Below are positions 28,043 through 37,902 of a DNA stretch of 64,000 nt, piece after piece. Source of the stretch: Bradyrhizobium sp. CB2312 (GTDB taxonomy: Bacteria > Pseudomonadota > Alphaproteobacteria > Rhizobiales > Xanthobacteraceae); NCBI RefSeq assembly GCF_029714425.1, contig NZ_CP121668.1:2563501-2627500 (forward strand), read 5' to 3'. Position 1 is the first letter of the stretch; every line of letters starts with the position of its first letter. The translations under genes were made by a program, and so were the position numbers. Under the pieces are notes generated by a model. That model was given only the letters and a program-made list of their open reading frames with translations. It ran no database searches and was not told the origin of the DNA.

Positions 28043-29016
28043 TGCAGCAGTGCCTCCGCCGCGGATTCGTCGGTGACAAGACGGCGTACGTAGCGCGCGT
28101 TGAGAATGCCGCGGATCACCTGCGCTTTGGGTAGCCCGCCCGAGGCCAGGATCGAGGTGGGATAAGCCTTCAGCTCGCGCGGATCGAGCGCCATCACGCG
28201 TGAATTGAGCGGGTGGTCCACCGGCCGGCCATATTCGTCGAGGAACGTTCCGAGCAGATCCCCCACCGCGCCCGCCTTGCGCAACTCGTCCAGGACCTCG
28301 CTGACGATATGCGTCGAGGCCAGCAGCGAACGGGGCGTCAGGTCGCCGCAGGAGACGAGTGCGATGTGGCCTTCGCGCGCCCTGCGCATGACCTCAGCGA
28401 GGCCGTAATGCGTCAGCAGGGTCGAGCGGCTCTCGACGGAGGGGAAATAGATCGGGGCTGCCACGTAATAGCATTCGGCACCGATCACGCGGGCGAACTC
28501 GGTCGCTACCTCGAATGTGTTGGTGCCGGCGCCGCGAGTCATTCCGCCCATCAGCGCCGTCACCCAGCTACGCGAGAATCGCCGCGGCTTCAGCGCGCGA
28601 GACGTGGCGCGCAGCGTGCGCCCCCAGCCGACGCCGAGACCGATGCCGTCCTCCAGCAGGGGATCGAGCATCGCACCGGCTGCCTCCCCGATGATCTGCT
28701 GCAGCGTATCGGGATCCGACAACGTCGGCACGACCGAAACGTCGTCCAGCGCGAAACGCGCCTTCAATTTTTCCTCCAGGGCTATGCAGTTGGCGAGCGG
28801 CAGCTTGATCTCAACGCTGACGAGCCCGTCCTGCCGCGCCTGCCCCAAGATCTTGTTGACCCTCAGTCGTGTCAGCCCGAGCCGGTCTGCGATCTCCTGC
28901 TGGGTCATCGCGCCAACATAGTAGTACCAGCAGGCGCGCGCCTGAATCTGCGCTTCGCTCAGATCCGTCGCGCCGGACTGCAATTTGGTGGTGTCATCGT
29001 TGGCTCCATCAACCAC
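28039..29016 (-). CDS. SorC/DeoR-family sugar-responsive transcriptional regulator
   Basis: This encodes 325 residues. The N-terminal helix-turn-helix is MTQQEIADRLGLTRLRVNKILGQARQDGLV (about 37-66). The C-terminal sugar-phosphate-binding domain follows (GIGLGVGWGRTLRATS, LMGGMTRGAGTNTFEVA, YYVAAPIYF, VSCGDLTPRSLL, GDLLGTFLDEYGRPV, ILASGGLPKAQVIRGIL). SorC-family members control polyol and sugar operons in response to a phosphorylated intermediate. It is embedded in the operon it likely controls. Confidence 0.9.
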   Translation of the reverse strand: MVDGANDDTTKLQSGATDLSEAQIQARACWYYYVGAMTQQEIADRLGLTRLRVNKILGQARQDGLVSVEIKLPLANCIALEEKLKARFALDDVSVVPTLSDPDTLQQIIGEAAGAMLDPLLEDGIGLGVGWGRTLRATSRALKPRRFSRSWVTALMGGMTRGAGTNTFEVATEFARVIGAECYYVAAPIYFPSVESRSTLLTHYGLAEVMRRAREGHIALVSCGDLTPRSLLASTHIVSEVLDELRKAGAVGDLLGTFLDEYGRPVDHPLNSRVMALDPRELKAYPTSILASGGLPKAQVIRGILNARYVRRLVTDESAAEALLQ

Positions 29017-29025
29017 TGCCGCACC

Positions 29026-29919
29026 TCACGCAAATGCCGGCTTGAGCAGCGCGACGGAACGCTTCATGGCGTCAAGCACGGAAGCGTCGTCGCGCTCGAA
29101 CGGATAGAATACTTCAAGGAAAGTAGGTGTTGCGGCAAGTCCATGCGCGCGTTGCAGCGCGGCCGTCGCGATCGGATCGACACGACCAGGTTCGGTGAAA
29201 TCCCAGTGACGGTCATGCTGGAAATCGGTCTGTTGCACATGGACCACGCCGATCTCTGCGCCGAGCGCCGCGAACCAGTCGGCCATGCCGGCGCGATAGC
29301 GACCGTAGAGGGGCTCGAAGGTACCATGGCCCCAATCGACACAGAATTTCCAGGGAACCGTCGTGGTCCTGAGGTCCTCGGCCATCTTGAGCGCCTGGTC
29401 GACGGTCCAAGGCCATTCCCGACGCATCGGCGTCGGTTCGACATAGAGCTCGGCCATTCCTTCCCCCTTGGCGGCGTCGGCCAGCCGATGCATGCGCGCG
29501 ATCAGGTCATCGTAATCGGCAGGCGACAGGTTCTCCGCTTCGCGTCCATCGCGACGCGAGGCAACCGCACCGAGCGGCCCGCCAACGCGCGGGATTCTGG
29601 CGCGTCCCGCGAAGCGGTAGGCGCGTCGCAGCCAAGCCTCGGCGACATCGCGGACGCGCGGATCCGGATGCAGGAGTTGATTGAACGTGTAATGGGCAAG
29701 ACCAATGAAGGCGCTATGCACATTGATGCCGAAAGCGTCCGCATGCCTGCGGATGTCGTCGGCGAGCGGCTCGATCAGATCGTCAGGCCAGGTCGGATCG
29801 ACGAGATCGAACGAGAGCTGTATGAGATCGAGCCCGAGATCCTCGCGGACCACCGGTGCCCACAGCGCGGGCGTGACCCAGCGCTTGACGCAGAATGACA
29901 GATTGACACCGAACGTCAT
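29026..29919 (-). CDS. sugar phosphate isomerase/epimerase (AP endonuclease 2-type TIM barrel)
   Basis: This encodes 297 residues. Metal ligands of the xylose-isomerase-like barrel are visible: AELYVEPTPM (Glu), KFCVDWGHG (Asp, His), VVHVQQTDFQHDRHWDF (His and the H-x-D-x-x-R type segment), and TFLEVFYPFE (last Glu). It has no signal peptide. Next to kinases and an SIS protein it likely interconverts two keto or aldo sugar phosphates; the exact substrate cannot be deduced. Confidence 0.82.
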   Translation of the reverse strand: MTFGVNLSFCVKRWVTPALWAPVVREDLGLDLIQLSFDLVDPTWPDDLIEPLADDIRRHADAFGINVHSAFIGLAHYTFNQLLHPDPRVRDVAEAWLRRAYRFAGRARIPRVGGPLGAVASRRDGREAENLSPADYDDLIARMHRLADAAKGEGMAELYVEPTPMRREWPWTVDQALKMAEDLRTTTVPWKFCVDWGHGTFEPLYGRYRAGMADWFAALGAEIGVVHVQQTDFQHDRHWDFTEPGRVDPIATAALQRAHGLAATPTFLEVFYPFERDDASVLDAMKRSVALLKPAFA

Positions 29920-29937
29920 GGGACCCGATCTCCCTCG

Positions 29938-30765
29938 CTACTTTGTCGCGCCCATCGTGAGGCCCCGCACCATGTGGCGGCTCACGAGCAGTGCGAAGAC
30001 GGTCACGGGTAGAACGATCACCGTGCCCGTCGCCATGATCTTCCCCCAGGGCAGCTCGTAGCCGGACATGAAGTTGGTCGCCACCACGGGCGCCGTCTTG
30101 AGCCCCTGGCTCGTGATCAGGACGAGCGCATAAAGAAGTTCGTTCCACGAAAAGATGAAGGCGAAAATCGCGGAAACGGCCACGCCGGGAATACCGAGCG
30201 GCAGATAGATGCGCCAGAAAATGTCGAACTGCGAGGCGCCCTCCAGCCGGGCCGACTGCTCCAGATCGGGAGGAATCGAACGGAATTGATCGGTGCAGAT
30301 CCAGACGACGATCGGCAGATTGAAGGTCAGGTAGATCAATATCAGCACAAGGTGTGTGTTGAGCAGGCCGACCTGCCTGGACAACAGGTAAACGGGCAGC
30401 GCGAGCACGATCGGGCTGATCATGCGGTTGGAGATGAACCAGAACCAGAGGTCCGCCTTACCGCGAAATTCGAAGCGCGCCAGCGCGTAGGCTGCCGGCG
30501 TGCCTAGGACGACGGACAAGGCTGTGGTCGAACCCGCGACGATCAGGGAGTTCAGGACCGCCGTTGTCACCTTCGTGTCGGCGAAAATGTCCATGTAGTT
30601 CGCAAGCGTGGGGTGGAAGAACCACACGGGGGGAGAGGCGAGCAGCTCGGTCTGGTCCTTCAGGCTGGACGTCACCATCCAATAGAAGGGAAACAGCGCG
30701 AGAGCGAGCACGATGAGCAGGCCGAGTGCGTGCAGCAGTGCGCCGATCCGTGTTGCTACCATCAT
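29938..30765 (-). CDS. carbohydrate ABC permease, MalG type
   Basis: This encodes 275 residues with six membrane helices. It begins ALGLLIVLALALFPFYWMVTSSLKDQTELL, typical of MalG-like subunits, and has the coupling loop DLEQSARLEGASQFDIFWRIYLPLGIPG (about 166-193), which has Ser where the EAA motif usually has Ala. It overlaps the upstream permease by 4 bases. The pair is distinct from the one at 18.4-20.5 kb. Confidence 0.88.
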   Translation of the reverse strand: MMVATRIGALLHALGLLIVLALALFPFYWMVTSSLKDQTELLASPPVWFFHPTLANYMDIFADTKVTTAVLNSLIVAGSTTALSVVLGTPAAYALARFEFRGKADLWFWFISNRMISPIVLALPVYLLSRQVGLLNTHLVLILIYLTFNLPIVVWICTDQFRSIPPDLEQSARLEGASQFDIFWRIYLPLGIPGVAVSAIFAFIFSWNELLYALVLITSQGLKTAPVVATNFMSGYELPWGKIMATGTVIVLPVTVFALLVSRHMVRGLTMGATK

Positions 30766-31721
30766 TCGATCTCCCGATAGAAGATGCGTATATAAAGGCG
30801 GCTCAGCACGATGGTGAAGATCAGCAGCAGGATCGCCTGCGCGGACGCAAGCCCAAGATCGAACACCTTGAAGCCGACCCGCTGGACATAGATCGAGACG
30901 AGGTCGGTCGCGGCTCCCGGGCCGCCGCGCGTCATCACGAATACTGTGTCGAACAGCTTCAGGACGTCCGCCGAACGCAAGATCAAGACTGCCGTCAGGC
31001 CTGGCAACATGTAGGGAAGCTGGACGTGGCGCAGCAGCGCCCAGTGGCTCTTCGTCTCGAGCCGTGCGGCCTCCTCGATCTCAACCGGCACCATCGACAG
31101 ACCCGCGAGGAAGATCAGTGCGACGAACGGTGTCCATTGCCACAGGTCCATGATGACGATGGCGACGAAGGCTCCGGTCGGGTTGCCGAGCCAGTCCGAT
31201 GAGGAGATGCCGACCCAGCCCATGAACTGGTTGGCGACGCCGAAATCGCGATTGAAGATGAGACGGCCGATCAGACCGACAACCGCATATGTCGTCGCGA
31301 GCGGAACGACCAGCGAGACGCGCGTGAGCGCGCGCAGCAGGCCCCAGCCCGGCTTGTGCAGCATCAGTGCGATGAGGACGCCGAACAGGATCTGCAGGGG
31401 AACGACGCTGAGATAGAACTTCCCGGTCAGCAGGAGGCTGTCCCAGAAGCCCTGGTCGTGCAGTACGGCGAGGTAGTTGTCGAATCCGACGAATGGGAAG
31501 CCGTCCAGCTGGTCGGCGCGGCGCGTGATGTTGTAGCGCCTGAACGACGTCAGCACCGCGAATATGGTCGGGTAGATGCCGATCGCAAACAGCGCGAGCA
31601 CTGCCGGCGCGAGGAAGAACAATGGCGTAAAGCGGCCATAGCCCGGATGATGACGTCGCGCACGATCGCGGGCCACGACAACGGCCGACTGCTCGGACAG
31701 GCTTTGCGGCGTTGACGTCAA
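30762..31721 (-). CDS. carbohydrate ABC permease, MalF type
   Basis: This encodes about 319 residues. After a basic cytosolic tail comes FTPLFFLAPAVLALFAIGIYPTIF as the first helix, and the coupling loop is PVEIEEAARLETKSHWALLRHVQLPYMLPG. No ATG lies between the end of the upstream SIS gene and the first helix, so translation probably starts at TTG 31721 or at GTG 31676; a longer frame to ATG 31775 would overlap the SIS gene by about 50 bases. It partners the MalG-type subunit. Confidence 0.82.
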   Translation of the reverse strand: MTSTPQSLSEQSAVVVARDRARRHHPGYGRFTPLFFLAPAVLALFAIGIYPTIFAVLTSFRRYNITRRADQLDGFPFVGFDNYLAVLHDQGFWDSLLLTGKFYLSVVPLQILFGVLIALMLHKPGWGLLRALTRVSLVVPLATTYAVVGLIGRLIFNRDFGVANQFMGWVGISSSDWLGNPTGAFVAIVIMDLWQWTPFVALIFLAGLSMVPVEIEEAARLETKSHWALLRHVQLPYMLPGLTAVLILRSADVLKLFDTVFVMTRGGPGAATDLVSIYVQRVGFKVFDLGLASAQAILLLIFTIVLSRLYIRIFYREIE

Positions 31722-31725
31722 GACG

Positions 31726-32277
31726 CTATTCCAGGTTGGTGTGGTTGGCGCGCATCGCCTCTGGGGTAATTCCAAGGCGATCTCGCAGCCTCAGGATCAT
31801 CACCTCGAACAGAATGTACTGCGCGCCTTCGAAAAGCGAGCCCATGGGCAGAACCGACAGCGAGGGGCCGGTATCGTCGGCCATGGTCCGCGCCGGGATC
31901 GGCAGCACGATTTCGGCCACGCGCGGGCATTCCGCGTCCGGTTGCGCCGTGACGATCAGCGTCCGGGCACCGTCTCGGCGCGCAACGCCCATCAGGGCGG
32001 CTACGGTCGAGAAATCGCCTGGACCTGCCGATACGATCAGCAGATCGCCTGTCCCGAGCGGCGGGGTTGTCATGTCGCCCACCATCGCCGCCTGGCGGCC
32101 GAGATGGAATAGGCGCATGCAGAAACCCTTGATCTGGAGTCCCTCGCGGCCGACGCCGTAGAGCGCGATCCGTCGCGCGCAGGCGATCTCCTCGACAGCT
32201 CGCGCGACGGCGGATTCGTCGAGGCGCTCGAACACGCATGCGAGATCGTCGAGCGCTGCCTGATATAGCGTCGTCAT
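31726..32277 (-). CDS. SIS-domain sugar isomerase, 6-phospho-3-hexuloisomerase-like
   Basis: This encodes 183 residues from ATG 32277. The fold begins LYQAALDDLACVFERLDES and has the SIS phosphosugar-binding core: RRIALYGVGREGLQIKGFCMRLFHLGR, PPLGTGDLLIVSAGPGDFSTV, ARTLIVTAQPD, and a C-terminal LFEGAQYILFEVM. HxlB-type proteins isomerise 3-hexulose-6-phosphate to fructose-6-phosphate. No 3-hexulose-phosphate synthase is nearby, so here it probably isomerises another keto-sugar phosphate. A longer start at 32310 is possible. Confidence 0.83.
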   Translation of the reverse strand: MTTLYQAALDDLACVFERLDESAVARAVEEIACARRIALYGVGREGLQIKGFCMRLFHLGRQAAMVGDMTTPPLGTGDLLIVSAGPGDFSTVAALMGVARRDGARTLIVTAQPDAECPRVAEIVLPIPARTMADDTGPSLSVLPMGSLFEGAQYILFEVMILRLRDRLGITPEAMRANHTNLE

Positions 32278-32373
32278 GGCTGTCTCTGAAAAAGGGGACG
32301 TCCGCGTCACGCGGACGCCCAGGTTTGCAACGCAACGGCGAGCACAGAGGGAGTGCGCCCGCCGTCGGTTACC

Positions 32374-33726
32374 CTACTGTCGCAGGGCCTTCTTGCCGTC
32401 GTAGTATCCTTCCTTCTTGAGGATGTCTTCCATGCGTCCGCCGATCTGCTTGGCTCCCTCCTCAGTCGAGACCTCGCCGAGCATCATCTTCGAGCCGACT
32501 TCGGCGACGATTTCGGAGATCGCCGGCCAGGCCGGGAAGCGCGGGCGGAATTCCGGCACACCCTTCTGCCACGAGGCGACCATCGGCTCGACGAACTTGT
32601 ACTTCGCCTTGATATCGGGCTGTTCGTAGATCGAGCTGCGGCCCGAGACGCCGCCGGCATCGACATAGGCCCGGGCGATGTCTTCCGACGTCGCCCACTG
32701 GATGAAGAGCCAGGACGCCTTCTGCAGCGCCGGGCTGGCCTGCGAGGCGACCGCGAGCGAGAAGCCGCCAAGTGCCGGCAACCGGCCGGCGGGGCCGGCG
32801 GGCTCCGGCGCGACGCCGAGGCAATCGCCGAGCTTCGAGGTCTTCGGGTCGGTCAGCGTACCGTAGAACGCGGACCATTCCGTGATCATCGCGACCTGGC
32901 CCTGGGCCACGGCGTTGACCGCCTCGTTGTGGTCGTAGGAGACGACCCCGGGCGGCATGTACTTCATGAGATCCTGACGAAACTTGAGGCCGGTCTGGCT
33001 CTCCTTCGACAGCAGATTCGAATGGAACGTCTTGTCGAGCAGCGAGCCGCCGAACGGCCACAGCACGCGCATGAAGCTGTCGGCCGACTGAGTCTCTCCA
33101 CGCAAAGACTGCAGCGCGAATCCATATTGCTTCTTCTCGGGATTGGTGAGCTTCGGCGCGTAGGTCTTGTAGAGCTCCTCCCAGGTTGCCGGCGGCTTGT
33201 CGAAACCTGCGTCCTTCAGCATGCATTTATTGTAGAAGAGCAAGCCCGAGTAGTTGTCGAACGGCAAGCCATAGACTTGGCCTCCCCAGGAGCCGAAGGC
33301 GTCGAGCAGGAGCGGAAAGAAGCCCTTGAGGTTGAGACCGGGGTCGGTGATCGAGGCGTCGCTCGTGAACTTGTCGATCGGCACGATCCAGCCGTTTTCC
33401 GCGAACTCGCCCATCCACACGAGGTCGACGAGCGCCATCGTCAGATCGCCCTTCGAAGTGAAGTTGAGCACCTGCTTCTCGCGGCTGTTCTCGTAGGGAA
33501 CGATCTCGTAATTGACCTTGATGCCGGTCTTCTTCTCGAATTCGGGTAGCAGCTTGATGATCGCGCGATAGCCGGGGCGATCGAGGAAGATCACATTGAT
33601 CTGGCTACCCTTGTAGGGCTCGGCAGCTTTGTCCAGCGCCCATTCGGCTCGGGCAGGTGCGGGGCCGATGACGGCGCCTGCGGTGAGGGCGAGCACGCTG
33701 AGCGTCGCCAGAAACCATTTCTTCAT
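32374..33726 (-). CDS. carbohydrate ABC extracellular solute-binding protein, family 1
   Basis: This encodes 450 residues. The signal peptide is [19 protein letters not shown]...ARA (cleavage near 27). The mature part contains [91 protein letters not shown], typical of sugar binders, and [38 protein letters not shown] precedes ATG 33726. It feeds the permease pair at 29.9-31.7 kb. Confidence 0.92.
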   Translation of the reverse strand: MKKWFLATLSVLALTAGAVIGPAPARAEWALDKAAEPYKGSQINVIFLDRPGYRAIIKLLPEFEKKTGIKVNYEIVPYENSREKQVLNFTSKGDLTMALVDLVWMGEFAENGWIVPIDKFTSDASITDPGLNLKGFFPLLLDAFGSWGGQVYGLPFDNYSGLLFYNKCMLKDAGFDKPPATWEELYKTYAPKLTNPEKKQYGFALQSLRGETQSADSFMRVLWPFGGSLLDKTFHSNLLSKESQTGLKFRQDLMKYMPPGVVSYDHNEAVNAVAQGQVAMITEWSAFYGTLTDPKTSKLGDCLGVAPEPAGPAGRLPALGGFSLAVASQASPALQKASWLFIQWATSEDIARAYVDAGGVSGRSSIYEQPDIKAKYKFVEPMVASWQKGVPEFRPRFPAWPAISEIVAEVGSKMMLGEVSTEEGAKQIGGRMEDILKKEGYYDGKKALRQ

Positions 33727-33776
33727 GTCCAATTCCTCCCTTTTTGTCATTTTCGAAGGTGCGTTTCGCGGTCGGT

Positions 33777-34799
33777 TCAGGGTCCCCTCAGGTCGACGAG
33801 AACCTTGACGTAGCCGGGCGCGTTCTCGGCGAGGGCCGTGAATACGCCAGGCGCTTCCTCCAGCCCGACGCGATGGGTGACGATCGACCGCACGTCGATC
33901 TTGCCAGCTGCGAGGAATTTGATGGCCAGCGGATAGACGTCCCCCATCCGCCGGGCGAATTTAATCTTCAGGCCGCGGCGGCGGGCGTCCGCGGCGGGCA
34001 GGGTGTAGATGTCGCCGTCCGGAATGCCGACCAGCACGATGCGCCCGCCGATGCGGGCCGCAGCCACGGCGTCGCGAAAGCCGAACGGCGAGTTGGTCGC
34101 TTCCATCACAAGCGGGCAGCCGCCTTTGGAGAATTCGACGATGTCGGCAACGCTCTCGCCGACATGATCCGCGCCGATCTTCGCAGCCATGGCGCGACGA
34201 TGGGCGAGCGGGTCGCAAGCGAGAACCTCTCCCGCGCCGGTCGCTTTCAACACCTGGATGATGAGCAGGCCAATCGGGCCACATCCCAGCACGGCAACAC
34301 GCTCGAGCATGCGCTGCTTGGCAAGTCCGACGGCATGGATCGCGACGCCTAGCGGCTCGAGCATGACAGCGTCGAGTGCGTCAAAGGATTCGGGCAGGGC
34401 GACGAGCTGCGAGGTCGGCACCCAGATGCGCTGCGTCATCGCTCCGTCGAATGGTGGCGCGCCGATGAATTCGACATTGGGGCAGAGATTGGGGTGACCT
34501 TCGTGGCACCAATCGCAACGGCCGCAGGCCTTGTTCGGGTCGACGGCGACGAGTTGGCCGCGCTTGAAACCAAGCTCTTCGACGTCATCACAAAGATAGC
34601 CGCCGAATTCGTGTCCGGGGACGAACGGCTCCGCAATGACAGCCGCGCCGATACCTCCATCCTTGAAATAGTGGAGATCGCTGCCGCAGAAGCCGACCGA
34701 GGCGACATCCATCAATACCTCGCCTTCGCGTCCCTCGCGCAAATTGAATGGCGCAATCCGCGCATCGTTTGCGCCGTGGATGAATAGAGCTCGGCTCAT
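33777..34799 (-). CDS. zinc-dependent medium-chain alcohol/polyol dehydrogenase
   Basis: This encodes 340 residues. The catalytic zinc ligand region is [16 protein letters not shown] (Cys about 38) and [10 protein letters not shown] (His, Glu). Structural zinc cysteines lie in [22 protein letters not shown] (four Cys). The NAD motif is [10 protein letters not shown]. The sequence type is sorbitol/L-iditol dehydrogenase-like. The start is ATG 34799; the in-frame ATG at 34847 has no similarity upstream. It is probably the first gene of the sugar block, and a polyol oxidation to a ketose is the inferred role. Confidence 0.9.
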   Translation of the reverse strand: MSRALFIHGANDARIAPFNLREGREGEVLMDVASVGFCGSDLHYFKDGGIGAAVIAEPFVPGHEFGGYLCDDVEELGFKRGQLVAVDPNKACGRCDWCHEGHPNLCPNVEFIGAPPFDGAMTQRIWVPTSQLVALPESFDALDAVMLEPLGVAIHAVGLAKQRMLERVAVLGCGPIGLLIIQVLKATGAGEVLACDPLAHRRAMAAKIGADHVGESVADIVEFSKGGCPLVMEATNSPFGFRDAVAAARIGGRIVLVGIPDGDIYTLPAADARRRGLKIKFARRMGDVYPLAIKFLAAGKIDVRSIVTHRVGLEEAPGVFTALAENAPGYVKVLVDLRGP

Positions 34800-35482
34800 C
34801 AAAATTTGCCCAGACTGGCTTCCCATTGCGCGCTTTCGTCGGTTCAATATCCATTACATACGTATCTACGAGCATGCAACAGATGAAAGATATAGAAAAC
34901 ATATGTATTGCGCTCGCAATCCTCCGGAGCCCCTGTCCAAACCGATAGGGCCGGCCGGAAGGGATAAGAATGTCAATGCCTTAGCGATCGCTACAGGCGT
35001 GGCCGCTTCGGGCTGTTTGTCGAGAGCGTCATCCCCCGGACGATCGAGCGCGACACGGGTCCGACGCTGCGGATGCAGAAGCCCTGATCAGATCGGGGAG
35101 CGAATGGAAAGACACGCGAACACAGGACCGACGTCTTCATTCTCGATGTGGAAGCAATCTCTTCACCGGGCGAAAGATGAGCGACGTGATCTTTCGTTGC
35201 GGGGAAGGCGCAAGGTGATTTGAAGATTGGCGACAAGCGAGAGATCGACAGAACCGCGCGGCACTTACGCGCCACTCAGCCGCGACGACAATGTCGTCGA
35301 CAGCTTAGATATCTTGGAGAACCTGAAGGACTGCGAAAATCGCTCGTCGCCTCGAACCCGCGGCTACGCCCAATTCGCCGAGAATCGCCGCGCTCCATTT
35401 CGTAGATGGGGCCGGGCCGCAACACCATCTGCCCAATCAGAATTCTCGGAGACCGCCGCCGCTTCGGTGACCATGCCGTCAG
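34800..35482. other. 680-bp regulatory and empty region upstream of the sugar block
   Basis: The left part (34840-34920) is A/T-rich and contains two short palindromes, ATACGTAT (34858-34865) and ACATATGT (34899-34906). These are plausible sites for the operon promoter and SorC-family regulator. The right part has no convincing coding frame on either strand. Confidence 0.4.
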
Positions 35483-36451
35483 TCAAGTCGGCTTGCGTCT
35501 CCGCGGTCGGGCTGAGCGATGCAGGCCGCGGACGTCCTGTTGCTGGAAAAGCTCGGCGCAAACGCCGCGCAACCATTGGCTTGCGGGATCATGATGGAAG
35601 CGGGCGTGCCAGTATTGTTTGACTGTAAAACTGGGGATTATTAGCGGGCACGCGAGCACGCGCAGCCCGTAGTAGTGTGCCAGGGTTTCGCCGATGTGGC
35701 GCGGCAGCGTGGCGATCAGGTCGGTGGTCCCGATGATCGCGGGCAGACCGAGAAAGCCCGGCAACTCCAGCGCGATGTCCGGCGCCATCCCCTGTTCCTG
35801 AGAGGCGTCAGCGAGCAGTTGATGCCCCGTGCCGGACCGAATGAGCACGTGAGCCTCACGCCTGAAATCTCTTAGTGTGATGCGGTTCTTGATGCGAGGA
35901 TGATGAGCGTTCGCCAAACAGACCCAATCCTGCGGAAACAGGGCCTGTTGGAAATGGCCGGCATCAAGATCCGAGATGTAGCCGAGCGCAAGATCGCCTT
36001 CGCCGGACTGAAGCATGCGAGGAGTGTCCAAGCCGATCTGTGCCGCTTCGATCCGAATGCCCGGCGCGACACGGCGAACATGGGCGAGGATGGCTGGAAG
36101 CAGCGTAATATGGCTTGCGTCCGTCATGCAGATGCTGAAGCGCCGTTTGGCGGTGGCTGGATCGAAGTCCGTGCGCAGCTCTGCCAGCCGCCGCAGCATT
36201 TCCAGTGCCTGCCTCGCGGTGCCGATGAGCGCCTCGGCCCGAGGCGTCGGTAGCATTCCCTCGGGCGAACGAATGAACAGCGGATCGTCGAGTTCCTGCC
36301 GCAGGCGCGCAAGCCATATGGAAACCGTCGGCTGGCTTTGACCCAGTCTCTCGGCCGCCTTGGTGACGCTGCCGGTGGTGAACAGCGCGTCGAACAGCCG
36401 CAACAGGCGGGGGTCGAGCAGGTTGGTGTGAGGCAGGTCATGACGCGTCAT
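35483..36451 (-). CDS. LysR-family transcriptional regulator
   Basis: This encodes 322 residues. The helix-turn-helix is RLLRLFDALFTTGSVTKAAERLGQSQPTVSIWLARLRQEL (about 16-55), followed by the inducer domain (KRRFSICMTDASHITLLPAILAHVRRVAPGIRIEA, GDLALGYISDLDAGHFQQALFPQDWVCLA, LPAIIGTTDLIATLP). It is divergent from the operon beginning at 36555, which it most probably controls. The last about 20 residues are arginine-rich and may be a non-conserved tail. Confidence 0.92.
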   Translation of the reverse strand: MTRHDLPHTNLLDPRLLRLFDALFTTGSVTKAAERLGQSQPTVSIWLARLRQELDDPLFIRSPEGMLPTPRAEALIGTARQALEMLRRLAELRTDFDPATAKRRFSICMTDASHITLLPAILAHVRRVAPGIRIEAAQIGLDTPRMLQSGEGDLALGYISDLDAGHFQQALFPQDWVCLANAHHPRIKNRITLRDFRREAHVLIRSGTGHQLLADASQEQGMAPDIALELPGFLGLPAIIGTTDLIATLPRHIGETLAHYYGLRVLACPLIIPSFTVKQYWHARFHHDPASQWLRGVCAELFQQQDVRGLHRSARPRRRKPT

Positions 36452-36554
36452 TGTGATTCATAATAGTCAATATAAGTCCCATAGCATATCGAAATGTTCC
36501 GTCGGCTGATATCCGAGCTTCCAACGTCAAAGTTGCGCAGGGAGAAGCGTTCGT
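36452..36554. promoter_or_regulatory. divergent promoter region between LysR gene and the hydroaromatic-type operon
   Basis: About 100 bases separate the two starts. The segment 36460-36495 is A/T-rich (CATAATAGTCAATATAAGT, then CATAGCATATCG) with T-N11-A-like spacing typical of LysR sites. A specific operator is not certain. Confidence 0.4.
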
Positions 36555-37499
36555 ATGAGGATCTGCTTTGTCGGAGCGGGGGCTTTGGGCTCGACGATCG
36601 GCGGCACGCTGGCGCGGGGCGGGGCAGACGTCTGGCTGATCGACCCATTCCGTGCTCACGTCGAAGCGATCAATGCGCATGGCCTCCGCATGCTGGAGGG
36701 CGATGTCGAGAGCATTGCAAAGGTCACCGCGTGCACCTCCGCGGCAGAGGTCGATGGGGTGGCCGACCTCGTGATCGTGCTCGTCAAATCCTACCATACG
36801 CGCGACGCGATCCGCGCCGCCGCGCCGATCATCGGCCCGCAGACGGTCGTAATGTCGCTGCAGAACGGTCTTGGCCACGAGGAAATTCTATCGGAGGAAG
36901 TCGGCCGTGGCCGGGTGCTGGCAGGCAAGACTTATGTCGGTGGCGTGCTGCTGGGCCCTGGTCATGTTCGCTCTGGCGTCATCGGCAAGGAAACGATCAT
37001 CGGCGAACTTGATGGGCGCTTGACGGAACGCGCACAGCGGATTTCCGAGACGTTCAATCATGCCGGCATTCTCACGCTGCTCAGCGACAACATCATGGGC
37101 ACGATGTGGGACAAGTTGTTCATCAACGTCGCCGGAGGCGGAATCACCGCCGTGACCGGGCTGACTTACGGCGGTCTCTATTCGCTGCCGATCCTGGAGG
37201 ATTGCGCGCTGGCCGCAATTTCGGAGGGTATCGCGGTCGCGCAAGCTGCCGGCGTGAAAATCTCGATTGCCGATCCGCGCCGTGCTTGGACGATGGCGTC
37301 CGCTGGACTGCCGCCCGAGTTCAAGACGTCGATGTTGCAGAGCTTGCAGTCCGGCAATCTGACCGAGGTCGATTACATCCACGGCTCCGTCGTGCGCTGG
37401 GGCGCGAAGCTCAACGTGCCGACCCCCGTCAATTCCACCCTCGTCGCGTTGGTCAAGGGGCTCGAATACGCCCGCAGCGATTATCCAGGAAAGGCCTGA
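36555..37499 (+). CDS. ketopantoate reductase (PanE/ApbA) family protein
   Basis: This encodes 314 residues. The NADP-binding motif is ICFVGAGALGSTIGG (about 3-17), followed by DLVIVLVKSYHTRDAIRAAAPIIGP, VMSLQNGLGHEEIL, and the catalytic Lys/Asn-containing WDKLFINVAGGGITAVTGLTYGGL, with a C-terminal helical domain (PPEFKTSMLQSLQSGNLTEVDYIHGSVV). PanE reduces ketopantoate for CoA synthesis, but homologues in catabolic operons often reduce other 2-keto acids. First gene of the operon; the role is inferred from context. Confidence 0.85.
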   Translation: MRICFVGAGALGSTIGGTLARGGADVWLIDPFRAHVEAINAHGLRMLEGDVESIAKVTACTSAAEVDGVADLVIVLVKSYHTRDAIRAAAPIIGPQTVVMSLQNGLGHEEILSEEVGRGRVLAGKTYVGGVLLGPGHVRSGVIGKETIIGELDGRLTERAQRISETFNHAGILTLLSDNIMGTMWDKLFINVAGGGITAVTGLTYGGLYSLPILEDCALAAISEGIAVAQAAGVKISIADPRRAWTMASAGLPPEFKTSMLQSLQSGNLTEVDYIHGSVVRWGAKLNVPTPVNSTLVALVKGLEYARSDYPGKA

Positions 37500-37503
37500 G
37501 ACG

Positions 37504-37890
37504 ATGTCGCTACCGCGGGCCTATGTCGAACATGTTGCGATCCGCGTGCCGGACGTTGATCGTCACGTCGGCTTCTTTCGTGAGGTGCTTGGTCTCACTA
37601 TCCGCGACGAGCAACCCGCCGACGGTGCCCGGCCGCGTCAGGTCTGGGTGCTCGGAAGCGTGCAGCTCATCGAAGACCCCAATTTCGTCGGGCCAGAGGG
37701 GCGTCTCGCCCATCTTGGCATCATGGTCGACGATTACGAAGGTGTGCTCGCCCGTGCTGCCGGCTGGGGCGCCAAAGCACTGCCCGCCGGGCCGAACTGG
37801 CTCGAGCTGCCGGGCGGGCTCAACGTCGAAATCTTGCAAGCCAGTGCGGGTGCCGTGGAAGCGGCGCTGGCGATCAATCCACGGGCCTAA
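37504..37890 (+). CDS. VOC (glyoxalase/dioxygenase) fold protein
   Basis: This encodes 128 residues with paired beta-alpha-beta-beta-beta units: AYVEHVAIRVPDVDRHVGFFREVLGLTIRDE with metal-ligand His near the start, then LAHLGIMVDDYEGVLARAAGWGAKAL and LPGGLNVEIL with the last Glu. It starts 4 bases after the PanE-like gene. The reaction is unknown; family members include glyoxalase I, dioxygenases and epimerases. Confidence 0.78.
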   Translation: MSLPRAYVEHVAIRVPDVDRHVGFFREVLGLTIRDEQPADGARPRQVWVLGSVQLIEDPNFVGPEGRLAHLGIMVDDYEGVLARAAGWGAKALPAGPNWLELPGGLNVEILQASAGAVEAALAINPRA

Positions 37891-37902
37891 GGAACACGCG
37901 AC

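Noticed and set aside
28213..29898. 561-codon plus-strand frame opposite SorC and isomerase genes
   Set aside because: Antisense to two recognisable genes and without any motif.
32353..33549. Long plus-strand frame opposite the sugar-binding protein
   Set aside because: Antisense to a gene with signal peptide and family motifs.
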